DNA of 64,000 nucleotides, taken from Populus alba. Its lineage: Eukaryota; Streptophyta; Magnoliopsida; Malpighiales; Salicaceae. This document shows, piece by piece, positions 26,947 to 37,471 of this stretch. Both the position numbers and the translations under genes were made by a program. Below the pieces are notes generated by a model. That model had not been told where the DNA came from. It ran no database searches and saw only the letters and a program-made list of their open reading frames with translations. The stretch is taken from NCBI RefSeq assembly GCF_005239225.2, contig NC_133292.1:8466985-8530984 (forward strand), in the 5' to 3' direction. How positions within the stretch are numbered: the first letter of the stretch is position 1; each line of letters opens with the position of its first letter.

Positions 26947-28059
26947 TTTTATACCGATATTGATCTGGTGGACGGTGGTGGCAATGAGGGTTTTAAGGAG
27001 GGAGAGATTAGACTTTAGGACGAGGAGGCGTGATACATGGTGGACATAATGGTAAGATTTGCGGGTCTTAGCGAACTGTATTGTGGTTCATTGAATCTGG
27101 TCAGGTGTTTGCCTGTTTAGTCAGTTTGACGAATACTATGACTAGGATAGCTTATTCCTGCAGCAGCTCCAGGTAGGCCACGTTTGTCACATTAGTTTAA
27201 CTGGTTTATCATTTTTTTTTTGTTTTAAATTAATTTTTTTTCAATTTTTTTTATTGTTTTGATTTACTGAAATTAAAAATTAATTTTAAAAAATAAAAAA
27301 TATATTATTTTTAAATTTAAAAAATAAAAAAATAAAATTGACCACAATTTCTAATATACCGTCAAAATTAACTAGTAGCATTTGTTCAGCACTTCAGCTA
27401 TTTGTCTAGCTGCCTTTTTTTTCCAATTTTAGCTATTTGTGTCATAGATACGAGACCCATGGGGTCAAGGTAGCGACTTTACTTGTGAGTAAAGTTATTT
27501 TAATAAAACAATGTGTTTTGGATAAAAATAATAATAATAAAATTGTTTTCAATCTAGCAAGGGGTAAAAGTCATTCATCATAGAGTCAACGTTTTAAATG
27601 ATAAAACTTTATACAAAAAATCAATAAATTAATACAATTTTTTTTTGTTCGACAAACTGATTTTTTTTTTAATTTTCTGTATTTTTTGTTATTTGACTAA
27701 ATAATGTTTAACCTTTTTTGTGCTAACATTATTTTTTATAACATTAGCTGGCGCTTTTATTTTCAACCCTCCACAATGGTTTTGATTCATGATAAAAATA
27801 ATTTTGACTCGCGGTAAAAAAGAAATTTGCTGCTGTAAAAAAGAAGTTATTCAGTAAATTCAGTAAAAAATAGCTTTACCCCTGGAAAATCCAATCCGGT
27901 TGTGTATTAAACGCGCTTAATATAGCGCTTAGGACAAGGCCCGATTATCACACATTCCAACAAGAAAAAATCCCACTCATCTCATCGTCATCGTCAGAAA
28001 TCAGAAGACACCCCGCGGCTCAAAGCCACTTCCCTTCTTATTCACTCCAATCCCCGCTA
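26947..28059. other. Divergent intergenic region, kinase and lipase genes
   Basis: About 1.1 kb between two head-to-head genes. AT-rich repeat-like sequence is present at about 27,190-27,340 and 27,620-27,740. The final ~100 bases, richer in C, are probably the lipase leader. No gene. Confidence 0.45.
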
Positions 28060-31000
28060 ATGGAGAGGCTGTTACTGATCGTTTTCGCAACAATAATCTC
28101 ACTTTTCATTTCCACATCTGCCGCCGGAGAATTCAATTTCGAAGCCAATCCCCATCGCCGATCACTGGACGAGACTCTGTGTAATCAGCTCATTAAACCA
28201 GCTGGTTATTCTTGCACCGAACACACTGTACCCCCCTTCTCTCTAAGTTCTTAATTTTGGAGGAATTGAGTCGTTTTAACCTTTGAAATTTCGTTCTAGA
28301 CTGAATTGATTGATAAAAAATAGGCACGATCTTGAAGCTAATTACAAGAATGCCATGAGGTGCTTGTTTGGTTTAGCAAGAAAGTAGATTCAGGAAATGA
28401 ATAGAATTAGTAACTGATTTCGGAGAGTTTTTGCATTTGAACTAATAGTAAAAGAATCCAAGATTTATTTACTTTTGTATTTTAGTTGCTAAGCATCCGA
28501 ACAAAGGCTTAATCTTTCTCCATGATTTGCTCTTCCTTTTTAAAGAATCTTTAATGGGATTTTCTTAGAGTATGCGAAATTAGTGAAATTCTGTCAATAT
28601 TTTTTTGTTTTTGTTAATTTTCAATTAATGAAAGTTACGTTTCGTGTGGAATTCATCAAATTATTTAACTTTATTCAGGTACAAACTAAAGATGGTTACT
28701 TGGTAGCTCTTCAACGCTTGTCTTCACGTAACAAGGATCCAGGAGGGCAGAGGGGTCCTCCTGTCTTGCTTCAACATGGACTCTTTATGGTGAATTTGCT
28801 CTTCATTCTGCTTATGTTCCCTTTGCATTGATAGAATTTGATATTGAACGTTTGTTTGAATCTCATGTTTTTCAATGGGCATGTGTTCTCAGCTATTTTT
28901 CATAAAGCCAGAGTGAGGGAATTGGGGTAAAAATAAGGCTATAAGAAAACTATCTTTATGATTTCGTGACGAGACAAAAAGGAATGTGATAATTGTCATG
29001 GAAGAAAAGTGCAATTTAACGTTCATATTATAATAGTTTGTTTAACAAGATGGGTTAATCTTCTGTCTTCCTGAAGTTAAAAGGCATCCTTGAAACTGCT
29101 GAGAGAAAATTCCCTCATGTAAAGCACTGGAAGCTCAGGACTGGATGTTTAGACGTGTACAACTGTCTGTATATCATCAAGAGAAGTGTGCATGGAAATG
29201 GTTTTTGTTTTTTCTCCTGTTACTTTTCCGAACACTGGTTATGGTTTAAATCGATCTATTATATGGGAATTATGGTCTGAATGGTAATTGCAAGAGTTAT
29301 AAAACTTAATGTGTCACTGGTTGTTGCTTGGGATAATATATAACTGTGATTCACCATTTTAGAAAAAAGTAAAATGTGATTTCTGGCATTGATTTTGATG
29401 TTGCCCTCCTCTAATATGCAAACAGGCAGGTGATGCATGGTTTTTAGGTTCTCCAGAGCAGTCACTGGGCTTCATCCTTGCAGATGAGGGTTTTGATGTA
29501 TGGGTTGGCAATGTGCGTGGTACATTTTGGAGTCATGGACACGTATCCTTATCTGAGAAAGACAAGGTAGAGAGTATAGAATATGCCTTTCTCCCTGGGT
29601 TTATGATTCTGGTTACTTTGTGGATAGTTGTACTGGTAGCAAAGAGTCTGTCGATTGATGCAAAAAGCATGTGAATATGTCCCTGTCCGTGTATGTTTCA
29701 GTGGGTGATTTGTTACATATCCTGTTTTTTCATGCTGTAACTATCAGTGAGCACAGGCTTCTCTTTCAGGAATTTTGGGACTGGAGTTGGGAGGAGTTGG
29801 CTCTATGTGATCTTGCTGAAATGATACACCATGTACATTCAGTAACAAGCTCTAAAGTTTTCATCGTTGGACATTCACAGGTCTTACACGTCTTTCTCTT
29901 GCATCCTAGTACATCTGGTTTTCTATCCTTGCTTTTGTGCATGCGCTTACTTTATTTACTTGTTTTTAGGGGACCATCATGTCTTTAGCTGCTCTCATTC
30001 AGCCAAATGTCGCGGAAATGGTTGAAGCTGCTGCTCTACTGTGTCCAATATCATACTTGGACCATCTAACTGCTCCTCTTGTTCTCAGAATGGTTGCCTT
30101 GCATCTTGATCAGGTTTGTTTTGTTTCATATTCTTGGGATTGCATTGGAGGCACAGTTCCTGGTGGAAATGATCTTATAATTTCTTTTCTGACAGATGGT
30201 CCTTGCCATGGGCATTCATCAATTGAATTTTAGAAGGTTTTATCATACTTCTATCTCTATTTTTTCTTTTTGCTCCTTTTTTCTAGGGTTTAACAATTTT
30301 ATTTTCGTTCATTTTATGATGTCTTATATTTATCTACAGTAAAATCTTAATTGACCTTTTGGATTCCATATGCGATGGTCATATAGAATGCGCTGACTTG
30401 CTAACTTCCATCACAGGTCTTCCCTCTTAGTCTCTCATGGAACAAAGTTTAATTTACCAAATATCATGTTTGGTGGGAAATTTTTTCTTACTTTGTAGTT
30501 TGCATAATGCTTGTGGGTAAAGTACCCCAATGTGGCTATTTGTGCAACATGATGTTTTTCTTATCTTTCTTAAGTGGGTGTTTCTTTACCTTTGCAGGGA
30601 AGAATTGTTGCTTTAATAGCTCAAATGTGGACTTCTTTTTTGAATTTGAACCTCACCCTTCATCAGCAAAAAACTTGCGCCATCTCTTTCAGAGTATGCC
30701 TTGTGCATCTTCTTTAGCAGTCATATATCAAGTTCATGTGAATACATTCTGTATTTGGAAATTTCGTTTTCACTCTCATGTTTAATAAAAAATGAATTCT
30801 GGATGCCAATTACTTTGTTTCTTCCTCTTTCTCACCGGGTAACTCTTTTTTTTTTTAAAAAAAAGAACTTCCTGTTTGCTAAATCTCTCATGCGCTTCCT
30901 GCTGTGCATTGCAGTGATTCGTAAGGGAACTTTCTCTCGCTATGACTACGGGATGTTTAAAAATTTGGAGCTATATGGTCAGTTAAACCCCCCAGCATTT

Positions 31001-31237
31001 GATCTCGGTCTCATACCCAAGACATTGCCATTATGGATGGGCTATGGAGGCCATGATTCTTTAGCAGACGAGACAGATTTGGAGCGCACTCTGAAGGAGT
31101 TACAGGGCAAACCAGAAATGCTTTATCTTGAGAACTATGGTCACTTGGACTTCCTTTTGAGCACACAAGGAAAGGAAGATGTTTACAACAATATGATCGC
31201 ATTTTTCAGGTCTTTGGGGAAGTCCAGTAGTTCTTAA
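28060..31237 (+). CDS. Secreted acid-type triacylglycerol lipase (LIP1-like)
   Basis: An alpha/beta-hydrolase of the gastric/lysosomal acid lipase type that cleaves fatty acids from acylglycerols. Nine exons: 28060-28227, 28679-28789, 29426-29566, 29770-29880, 29970-30113, 30196-30236, 30340-30416, 30598-30693, 30915-31237. The phase is kept throughout and the product is 403 residues. A signal peptide covers about 1-21. Then come CNQLIKPAGYSC and the HTVQTKDGYLV start of the abhydro-lipase region, the oxyanion HGLF, and the nucleophile Ser176 in GHSQG (split by intron 4). GGHDSLAD gives the likely acid Asp344, and GHLDF the His373. The sequence resembles Arabidopsis LIP1. All catalytic parts are present. 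The exon 8 donor was placed after CAGA because only that keeps frame with exon 9 (Gln-Met-Ile-Arg). Confidence 0.92.
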
Positions 31238-32049
31238 GTTGACCACTTGCAATATGTGACAATTACGTTTATCAATTAGGGCTGAATTAAACTTTTTATT
31301 TGCGTGCATATATTGTGAAAGGTCACACATTATTGTTTACTTGTAAATGTGATTGCCAATAGAGAATATGAGAGAGAATTTGGTGTAACGTTCTATCCTG
31401 TGTAGTCATGTACAGTGTTTCTGATAGAAGTTGGTTTTCCACCTAAATTAGTGGGCAGCTAACCTGCTGTTTTTTGGGATGACGATGAAGGTCCCCTTGA
31501 GAGAAGTCCCAGGCTTGATCGAGCTGAACTTCTTGCAGCCCTGCTGACTAGGAGAAGCCTTAGTGCCTTACAAATGGCTCCCGCAGAAAATATCAATCCG
31601 ATTGCTTCAGCAGTGTTGGTAGAATGGAATATATATAATGGCAACGAAGAAAATGAAGGTGTGCTGGAATTGAAGCTGTATCGATTGGATAATTCAGTTT
31701 GTCAGAGACATCGAGAGCCAATGTCAGAAGGTCCAAATAGTGGCTTGAGCGTGGAGGCAAGGCGATAGAGAAACTAGTTACGTTGTTGTGTATAGTGGGG
31801 TGTGATTCCTTCTCTTTCCTTGAAATTACTCCTGAAATGTTGTTTCCATCATCTTCTTCCTTAGTTGAAGGTTCAATGAAATGCGCAACCTCTGCCTTGA
31901 ACAGAACTTTTGTGAGAGCTAAAACAGTAAATATTAGATGAATGCTTAACATGGGTCACCATCCATTTCATTATTTTAACACTGGGTTAAAACAAGCCCC
32001 CCATTAACTTCATAATAAGTCGGATGATTGCACCAGCTCAATAACTTTT
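31238..32049. other. Lipase 3' region and unrecognised coding-like stretch
   Basis: After the lipase 3' UTR, the top strand from about 31,465 to 31,665 reads as an open, acidic, exon-like sequence (FWDDDEGPLERSPRLDRAEL, then LLAALLTRRSLSALQM). I do not recognise it. It may be a stray exon of a lost gene. A 119-codon minus frame overlaps it. Confidence 0.3.
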
Positions 32050-32449
32050 TCATTGGATTTCACTCCAGCAAACCGGAAACCTAACTGGAACTAGTGGACT
32101 TGCCAGCGAACTGAAGACTTCTTCGCTTCGCTTCGCTTCATCAGCAGAAGATTGTATGTTGCTGTCTGAGGAACCACCCTCAGCCACTGCTGTCTCGTCT
32201 GCCTTCTTCAACTTCAATCCATCTTGCTTCATCTCCGCTGCTTCAGGCCCCACCGTGGCCTCCGATAACATCCTTGCCAGCGATCTGAAGACTTGTTCGC
32301 TTAACTTCATCAACAAAAGATTGTATATTATCTGTCGGAGAAACATCTACAATTCTGAACGGTAACGATGGTAGGTCTCCTAAAACTAAGTATTTTCTTG
32401 TCTTTGATGACAATGATAATGATGGGACAAATAAACATATATTGAACAT
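32050..32449 (-). pseudogene. UGT84A C-terminal fragments, tandemly repeated
   Basis: The minus strand from about 32,280 to 32,090 reads LSEATVGPEAAEMK and later AVAEGGSSDSNIQ, matching the last ~60 residues of the UGT84A genes nearby (LLEATAGPKAVEMK, AVAEGGSSDWNIR). Just upstream on the same strand (about 32,380-32,300) a second partial copy reads DNIQSFVDEVKR. No N-terminal domain, catalytic His or PSPG box remains. This is the edge of the UGT array. Confidence 0.75.
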
Positions 32450-33454
32450 AGAGTAATGATACAGAGAATGTAATTGATAGTTACTGTTGTTGGAGATAAG
32501 TTTGAAGGTTATATTTTATTATATGAAAATAAATTTAAATTTTTAAAAGAAGATAAGCACGAATGGGTAGATAGCATTCATAATAAATAGTGCTGATTAG
32601 CAAGGGTGGTAGAGATGACAGACGACGGAGGTGTTGAGGATAATTCTAGTTTGATAGGAGGCAGTAAAAATGGCAATAAAGATGGTTAAAAAAAGGGTTA
32701 CTATGAGATTAAAATGTGGTGGCACAACATAGGTGACTCGGAACAAGATATATATCCTTCCCCTTTTAATTTAAAATCTAATTACGATAATTACTAATTA
32801 TAATTCAAATATTTTTAGAAATATTGAGATTAGAGTTTATATATTTTTTTAATGTTCAACCCAAACAAGTTATATTGAATGAGATACGACTGAAAATTAG
32901 TATTGTTTCACGCTATAATGTGCATACTCACATCAAGATTTTTGCTTTTATTTAAAGATGTGTACTGATTACACATGTTTATATACAGCAAACATGCTAG
33001 TTTGCTATTTTTTTTTCTTTGCTAATAATGTTAATTTAAACACTAGTGAGGAAGATAAGGATGCATAACAGTATATATGTTGTCATGGGGTAGTGTTTTG
33101 GTATTGTGATAAAGGTTATTTTTTAAAAGTGTTTTTTTTATTTATCAAAATTATTAAAAAAAATATAGAAAAATTAATTTAATAAAAAAAATCAAATTTA
33201 ATGATGTATGATAGTGGTTGTTTTTCAAAATATTTTTGATCAGAAATAAATTAAAATAATTTATTTTTTAAAATTTATTTTTAATATATTATTATATGAA
33301 AATAATCCAAAAACATCAAAAAAAAAAATATTTAACTTTAAAAAATATTTATTAATAGCTAATTAAAAGAAGCAAAAAAGTAGACAACTACATAACAAGA
33401 GTAATAAATTTCATCATACTAACAGTACTGGATTAAAACCAATTCCATGTTCAC

Positions 33455-33457
<3 letters not shown>
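32450..33457. other. 3' flank of UGT copy A
   Basis: AT-rich. From about 32,985 it is paralogous to the flank of copy B starting at about 38,400 (shared CTTTGCTAATAATGTTAATT and ACACTAGTGAGGAAGA). It contains an AT-rich MITE-like repeat at about 33,095-33,350. No gene. Confidence 0.5.
33095..33350. mobile_element. AT-rich MITE-like repeat
   Basis: It starts TTTTGGTATTGTGATAAAGG and is related to the copy at 38,510-38,845. An internal second start-like motif (GATAGTGGTTGTTTTTCAAA) suggests a nested copy. Non-coding. Confidence 0.45.

Positions 33458-33494
<37 letters not shown>
33458..33494. repeat. (AT)n microsatellite
   Basis: A perfect AT dinucleotide run of 37 bases, ten bases 3' of the UGT copy A stop codon. 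Copies B, C and D have only two to three units at the same place. Confidence 0.95.
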
Positions 33495-33495
<1 letters not shown>

Positions 33496-33504
33496 CAAAT
33501 CTCC

Positions 33505-35013
33505 TCATGCCGATGACCCCACCAGTTCAGCCACTTTCTCGTTGGACTTCACCACTACCGACACTGGAAACTCATTAGAACCATTGCACTTCCCAGCAAT
33601 CTCGGACTCATTCGCTTTTACAATATCGTCCGTAAAATATCGTATATTCCAGTCGGAGGAACCACCCTCAGCCACTGCTGCCTCCGCTGCCTCCTTCCAT
33701 TTCATTGCATTCTCCTTCATTTCCACTGCCTTAGGTCCCGCTGTGGCCTCCAACAAGCATTTCTCTATCTCATCACGAGTAATCAGTTTGTTCTCTGCTT
33801 CTCCGCGGCTCATTCTCACACCAACCTTAAAGATGTCCACCAAATATTTTGCATTAGTTACTTGATCACCCCATTGAGGGAAAGCCACCACTGGCATGCC
33901 TGATGTGAGTGCTTCCATAGTAGAGTTCCACCCACAATGTGTTACAAAGCACGCAACTGAGGGGTGAGCTAAAACCTTCTCTTGAGGACTCCACTGCACC
34001 ACCTTGCCCCTGTCTCCTGCTTTCTCCAAGAACCCATCTGGCAGAACAAGGAGGTCATGTCCTGCATCTTTGTGAGGTGGTTTCATAACTAACAAGAATG
34101 AGACGCCCGAATTCAATAACCCATAAGCGATCTCGTTCCATTGGTCTTGCTTCAATTGTACGACACTACCGAAAGACACATAAACAACTGATGAAGGTGG
34201 CTTTGTGTCAAGCCATTCGATGCAATCATCTGCCTTCAGCAAGTCTCCATGCACCGTTGTCTCTGGTGCCTTGGGATTTCTGAATAGTGGCCCAACGGCC
34301 TTGATGGGGAAGATTTCAGACATGTGCTTGATAAGATCTGGTTCAAGCTCTTCGAATGTTTCCATCAGGATGCAAAATGGCTTGTCAAGATTTTTGTACT
34401 GACCTAAAATAGCCCTCCTCAAGAAAGGATAAGGAGTTGTGGGATGTAAGAAACTAGGCACTTCATCATGTTTTAGGAGAGGCATGCATGGTAACTGGAC
34501 ATCTATCTCGGGGTGCTCCTCGTCAGGGAAAGGTACAGTACCGTGATAGTAATGGTAATATGAGGCAAAACAAGCGCAGGATTGAACCCAAAGCATTGCA
34601 GAAGGGAGACCTAGAGTTGTGGCCACATCTGTAACCCAAGGAATGAAAGGGTTGTTTATGAGGCAACAAACAGGCCGTCCTTGCTCTGCATTTTTCTTGA
34701 TCATTTGAGGAATTACTTGTTTGCCAACAAGCTCAAGTTGAAGTAAGTATTGATCAAGGTCTTGGTGCCTATCCTCGTCCTCTGTCCATCCATCTTCAAA
34801 GAATTCAAACCTGATAAAGCCATCACCAAACGGGGTCAGCTTATCTATGACGCCACTGGCTTTTCTCATCTGTTTGCCAATGGTTTCAGTAGTGGAGAAG
34901 GTGACAAGGAAGCCTTTGGAGGCAAGAATTTTTCCAAGTCTAAGTAAAGGATTTACATGGCCTTGGGCTGGGAAAGAAACAAGGAAGAGATGGCCAAGAG
35001 ACTCGGAAACCAT
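33505..35013 (-). CDS. UGT84A-type UDP-glucosyltransferase, copy A
   Basis: A family-1 glycosyltransferase, 502 residues, no intron. UGT84A enzymes move glucose from UDP-glucose onto the carboxyl of benzoate- and cinnamate-type acids, giving high-energy glucose esters in the cytosol. The catalytic His19 lies in PAQGHVNP, and the likely partner Asp129 in WVTDVA. The 44-residue PSPG donor-binding box runs from Trp341 to Gln384 and contains HCGWNS; the terminal Gln is typical for UDP-glucose use. I chose the ATG at 35013 because the longer open frame (to 35136) reaches the TATA box and cannot be transcribed in full. It differs from the other copies by Glu4 and a rewritten leader just before the ATG. 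It is the outermost intact member of a four-gene array, all on the minus strand. The acceptor acid cannot be read from the sequence. Confidence 0.93.
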   Translation of the reverse strand: MVSESLGHLFLVSFPAQGHVNPLLRLGKILASKGFLVTFSTTETIGKQMRKASGVIDKLTPFGDGFIRFEFFEDGWTEDEDRHQDLDQYLLQLELVGKQVIPQMIKKNAEQGRPVCCLINNPFIPWVTDVATTLGLPSAMLWVQSCACFASYYHYYHGTVPFPDEEHPEIDVQLPCMPLLKHDEVPSFLHPTTPYPFLRRAILGQYKNLDKPFCILMETFEELEPDLIKHMSEIFPIKAVGPLFRNPKAPETTVHGDLLKADDCIEWLDTKPPSSVVYVSFGSVVQLKQDQWNEIAYGLLNSGVSFLLVMKPPHKDAGHDLLVLPDGFLEKAGDRGKVVQWSPQEKVLAHPSVACFVTHCGWNSTMEALTSGMPVVAFPQWGDQVTNAKYLVDIFKVGVRMSRGEAENKLITRDEIEKCLLEATAGPKAVEMKENAMKWKEAAEAAVAEGGSSDWNIRYFTDDIVKANESEIAGKCNGSNEFPVSVVVKSNEKVAELVGSSA

Positions 35014-35134
35014 TTTTCTCTTCCGGGGTTTTCTTACAGGCAGAGAGACGGAAGAGATTGATGAACAGGAGAGGACTTGATGAGTTTGGGAATGAGTGGT
35101 GAGCATGGAAAGAAAGGATGCAGATACATATAGC

Positions 35135-35141
35135 ATTTATA
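35135..35141 (-). promoter_or_regulatory. TATA box of UGT copy A
   Basis: TATAAAT on the minus strand, ~122 bases from the ATG. The matching element stands at 111-114 bases in B, C and D. Confidence 0.6.
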
Positions 35142-35689
35142 AGGAGTTGCATTCAAAGTTTTTAGTGATGGACTGTTAGTTGGCTGACGGTCAAATGCAT
35201 ACAATGTTTCAATTATAACTCTTTCCTTGGCTTCTTCGAACAGAAGATGAAACCAAATTTGATTACGCTAATAGTTAACTGTAGCTTTCAATGATTTTGC
35301 AACACTCAGAAACCCAAGACATCGGGTAACCAACAAGTTATACCGATTGAATGATGAAGATTAGTTACTACTAGTTACATGTCCCGTGCGATGCCGCGAG
35401 TCAATTATTTTTTGTATTTTAAAAGATCTAAAAGTGTTAGATTTTTTTGTAAAGTTATACTCACAAATCTTAATTTTGGTTGCATCGCCTGATCCAAGAG
35501 TAATGTTTATAATATTAATAATAACATTAAACCCTTAGCATAAAAGTGTCTGGACTACAATACCAGATCCAATAGCATTGGACGCGGGTCTGGCTGCAAG
35601 GTCGTGTCATAAAAATATGATAATTAAATAGATTAGTTAAAAAAAAAAAACCAACAAGAAGAAAAAAACTAATGAAAAAAAAATATATA

Positions 35690-37270
35690 TATATGAATTA
35701 ATTGGGTTAACCTTCAAATCAATTTAACCCGTCATACCTTGAATTCACATCATGAAAGTTTGATAATTAAAAAAAAAAAATAAATTAATGGGTTAATCCA
35801 AAATTAACGGCTAACTCGTGAAACCAGGTTAACTTGTCAAACCTAGAATCCGTGTAATGAAAGTTTGATAACTAAATAGAAAAAAATTTAACATTAACAA
35901 TTTAAATTAAACAAAAAAAATTAATAAAAAAAAAAGGCATCAGCCTTTTCACTGTGGACTGCACTGTGCAGTCCACAGTCAAAGGCATAAAAAAAAAAAA
36001 ACTAAAGGGATCAACCAAAAACTACTTAGAAAAAAATTTAATATTAATAAACTAAATTAATTAAATAAAATTAATTAAAAAGAAAAAAATAAAAGAAAAA
36101 AAAACCTCTAAGAAGAAAAAAAATACTAAATAGAAAGAAATTTAACATTAAAAAAACTAAACGAAATGAAAAAAATAATTAAAAAAAAAAAATTCAGGTT
36201 AACTCGTTAAACCAAGTTAACCCGTAAAACCCGGGATCCGTGTCATGAATGTCTGCTAACTAAATAAAAAAAAAAGTGAACATTAACAAACTAAACTAAA
36301 CAAAAAAAATTAATTAAAAAGAAAAAAAAAATCTGGATTAACTCGTCAAACCATGCTAACCCGTTAAACCTAGGATCTGTGTCATGAAAGTCCGATAATT
36401 AAATAAAAAAAAATTAACATTAACAAACTAAATTAAACAAAAAAATTTATGAAAATAATAATAAAAAAAAATTAACGGGTCAACCCGGAATTAACTGGGT
36501 TCACCTGTGAAATCAGGTTAACCCGTGAAACTCGGGATATGTGTCATGAAAATCTAATAACGAAATAGAAAGAAATTTAACATTAACAAACTAAACTAAA
36601 CGAAAAAAATTAATTAAAAAGAATAAAAAGCAAAAAAAAAAAATCTATTTTAGCTTGTCAAACCAAGTTAACCCTTTAAATCCGGTAAACGTGTCATGAA
36701 AGTCTGACAACTAAATAAAAAATTAAACATTAATAAACTAAATTAACAAAAAAATTTTGTTAAAAAAAACAAAGGAAGAAGCGAAAAAAATCACAAAAAA
36801 CATAAAAAAAAAAAAAAAAACAGCTAAAAAAACTAAGACAACTTAAAAAAAAAAAAAACGCCTAAGGAATCAGTGTTTTATTGTGGAAATGAAAAAATTA
36901 ATTAAAAAGAAAAAAAATCTGAGTTAACCCATTAAACCTGGAATGCGTGTTATAAAAGTTTGCGATAGAAAAAAAATTTAACATTAATAAAAAAAAATTA
37001 TTTTTAAAATATCCATTAAAAAAAACAAAGAAAAAATAAAGAAAAAAGAAAAGCAAAAAGTAAAAAAAAAATCTGAAATTAATTGGGTTAACCCTCAAAG
37101 CAAGTTAACCCGTCAAATCAGGATTCACGACATGAAAGTTTGATAGGTGCATAGAAAAAAAAAATTGACAGGTTAACCCATAATTAATTTGGTTAAACCT
37201 ATGAAATCAGAAAAAAAAATCTAGGTTAACCGGTTAAACCCGGAATTCGTGTTATAAAAGTTTGAGATAC
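35690..37270. repeat. Degenerate minisatellite inside the insertion
   Basis: About eight diverged units, spaced roughly 100-170 bases, share the core GGTTAACCCGT.AAACC followed by a GTGTCATGAAAGTCTGATAACTAAAT-like word and an A-rich filler. Clear cores lie near 35,826, 36,194, 36,332, 36,476, 36,643, 36,917, 37,072 and 37,211. Confidence 0.7.
35952..35978. repeat. Perfect 13-base palindrome
   Basis: The arms CTGTGGACTGCAC and GTGCAGTCCACAG flank a single T. GCCTTTT and AAAGGC outside them can extend the stem. It sits in otherwise A-rich repeat DNA. Confidence 0.9.
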
Positions 37271-37471
37271 AAAAAAATTTAACTTTAACAATTTTTTAAA
37301 AAATATCAATTAAACAAAAACAAAGAAAAAAAAAACAAAAAGCAAACAGTAATAAAAAAAGACGGAAAAAAAAAAGACAGCTCAAATAAAAAAAAACAAT
37401 GAAAAATATACTTAAAAAAAAAAAAAAAACAAAAAGGCAAAAAAAAAACGTGAAACCGCAGGGATATTCAA

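Larger units (their letters stand above)
35371..37471 (-). mobile_element. Helitron-like insertion upstream of UGT copy A
   Basis: The flanks TTAGTTACTA (35361-35370) and TTGCAAGTGC (from 37472) are adjacent in copy B (about 41,097-41,114), so the ~2.1 kb between them is an insertion with no target duplication beyond one ambiguous base. Read on the minus strand it ends ...GGGACATGTAACTAG next to T, like a Helitron 3' end (CTRR, inserted A|T), preceded by a GC-rich, eroded hairpin-like stretch. The other end does not start with TC as expected. The interior is non-coding, A-rich and filled with degenerate repeats, so it would be non-autonomous. Confidence 0.5.

Noticed and set aside
33542..34947. 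Plus-strand frames of 60-107 codons opposite UGT copy A, repeated opposite B, C and D
   Set aside because: They are antisense shadows of the UGT genes; they recur only because the genes are near-identical.
35014..35136. In-frame upstream extension of UGT copy A, and the same in copies B (40621-40752) and C (50020-50151)
   Set aside because: The extension overlaps the conserved TATA box and leader, and the family starts at MVSxSLGHL; it is open by chance.
35690..37270. Repeat array considered as a CRISPR
   Set aside because: Plant nuclear DNA, degenerate units, A-rich spacers of uneven length and no cas genes.
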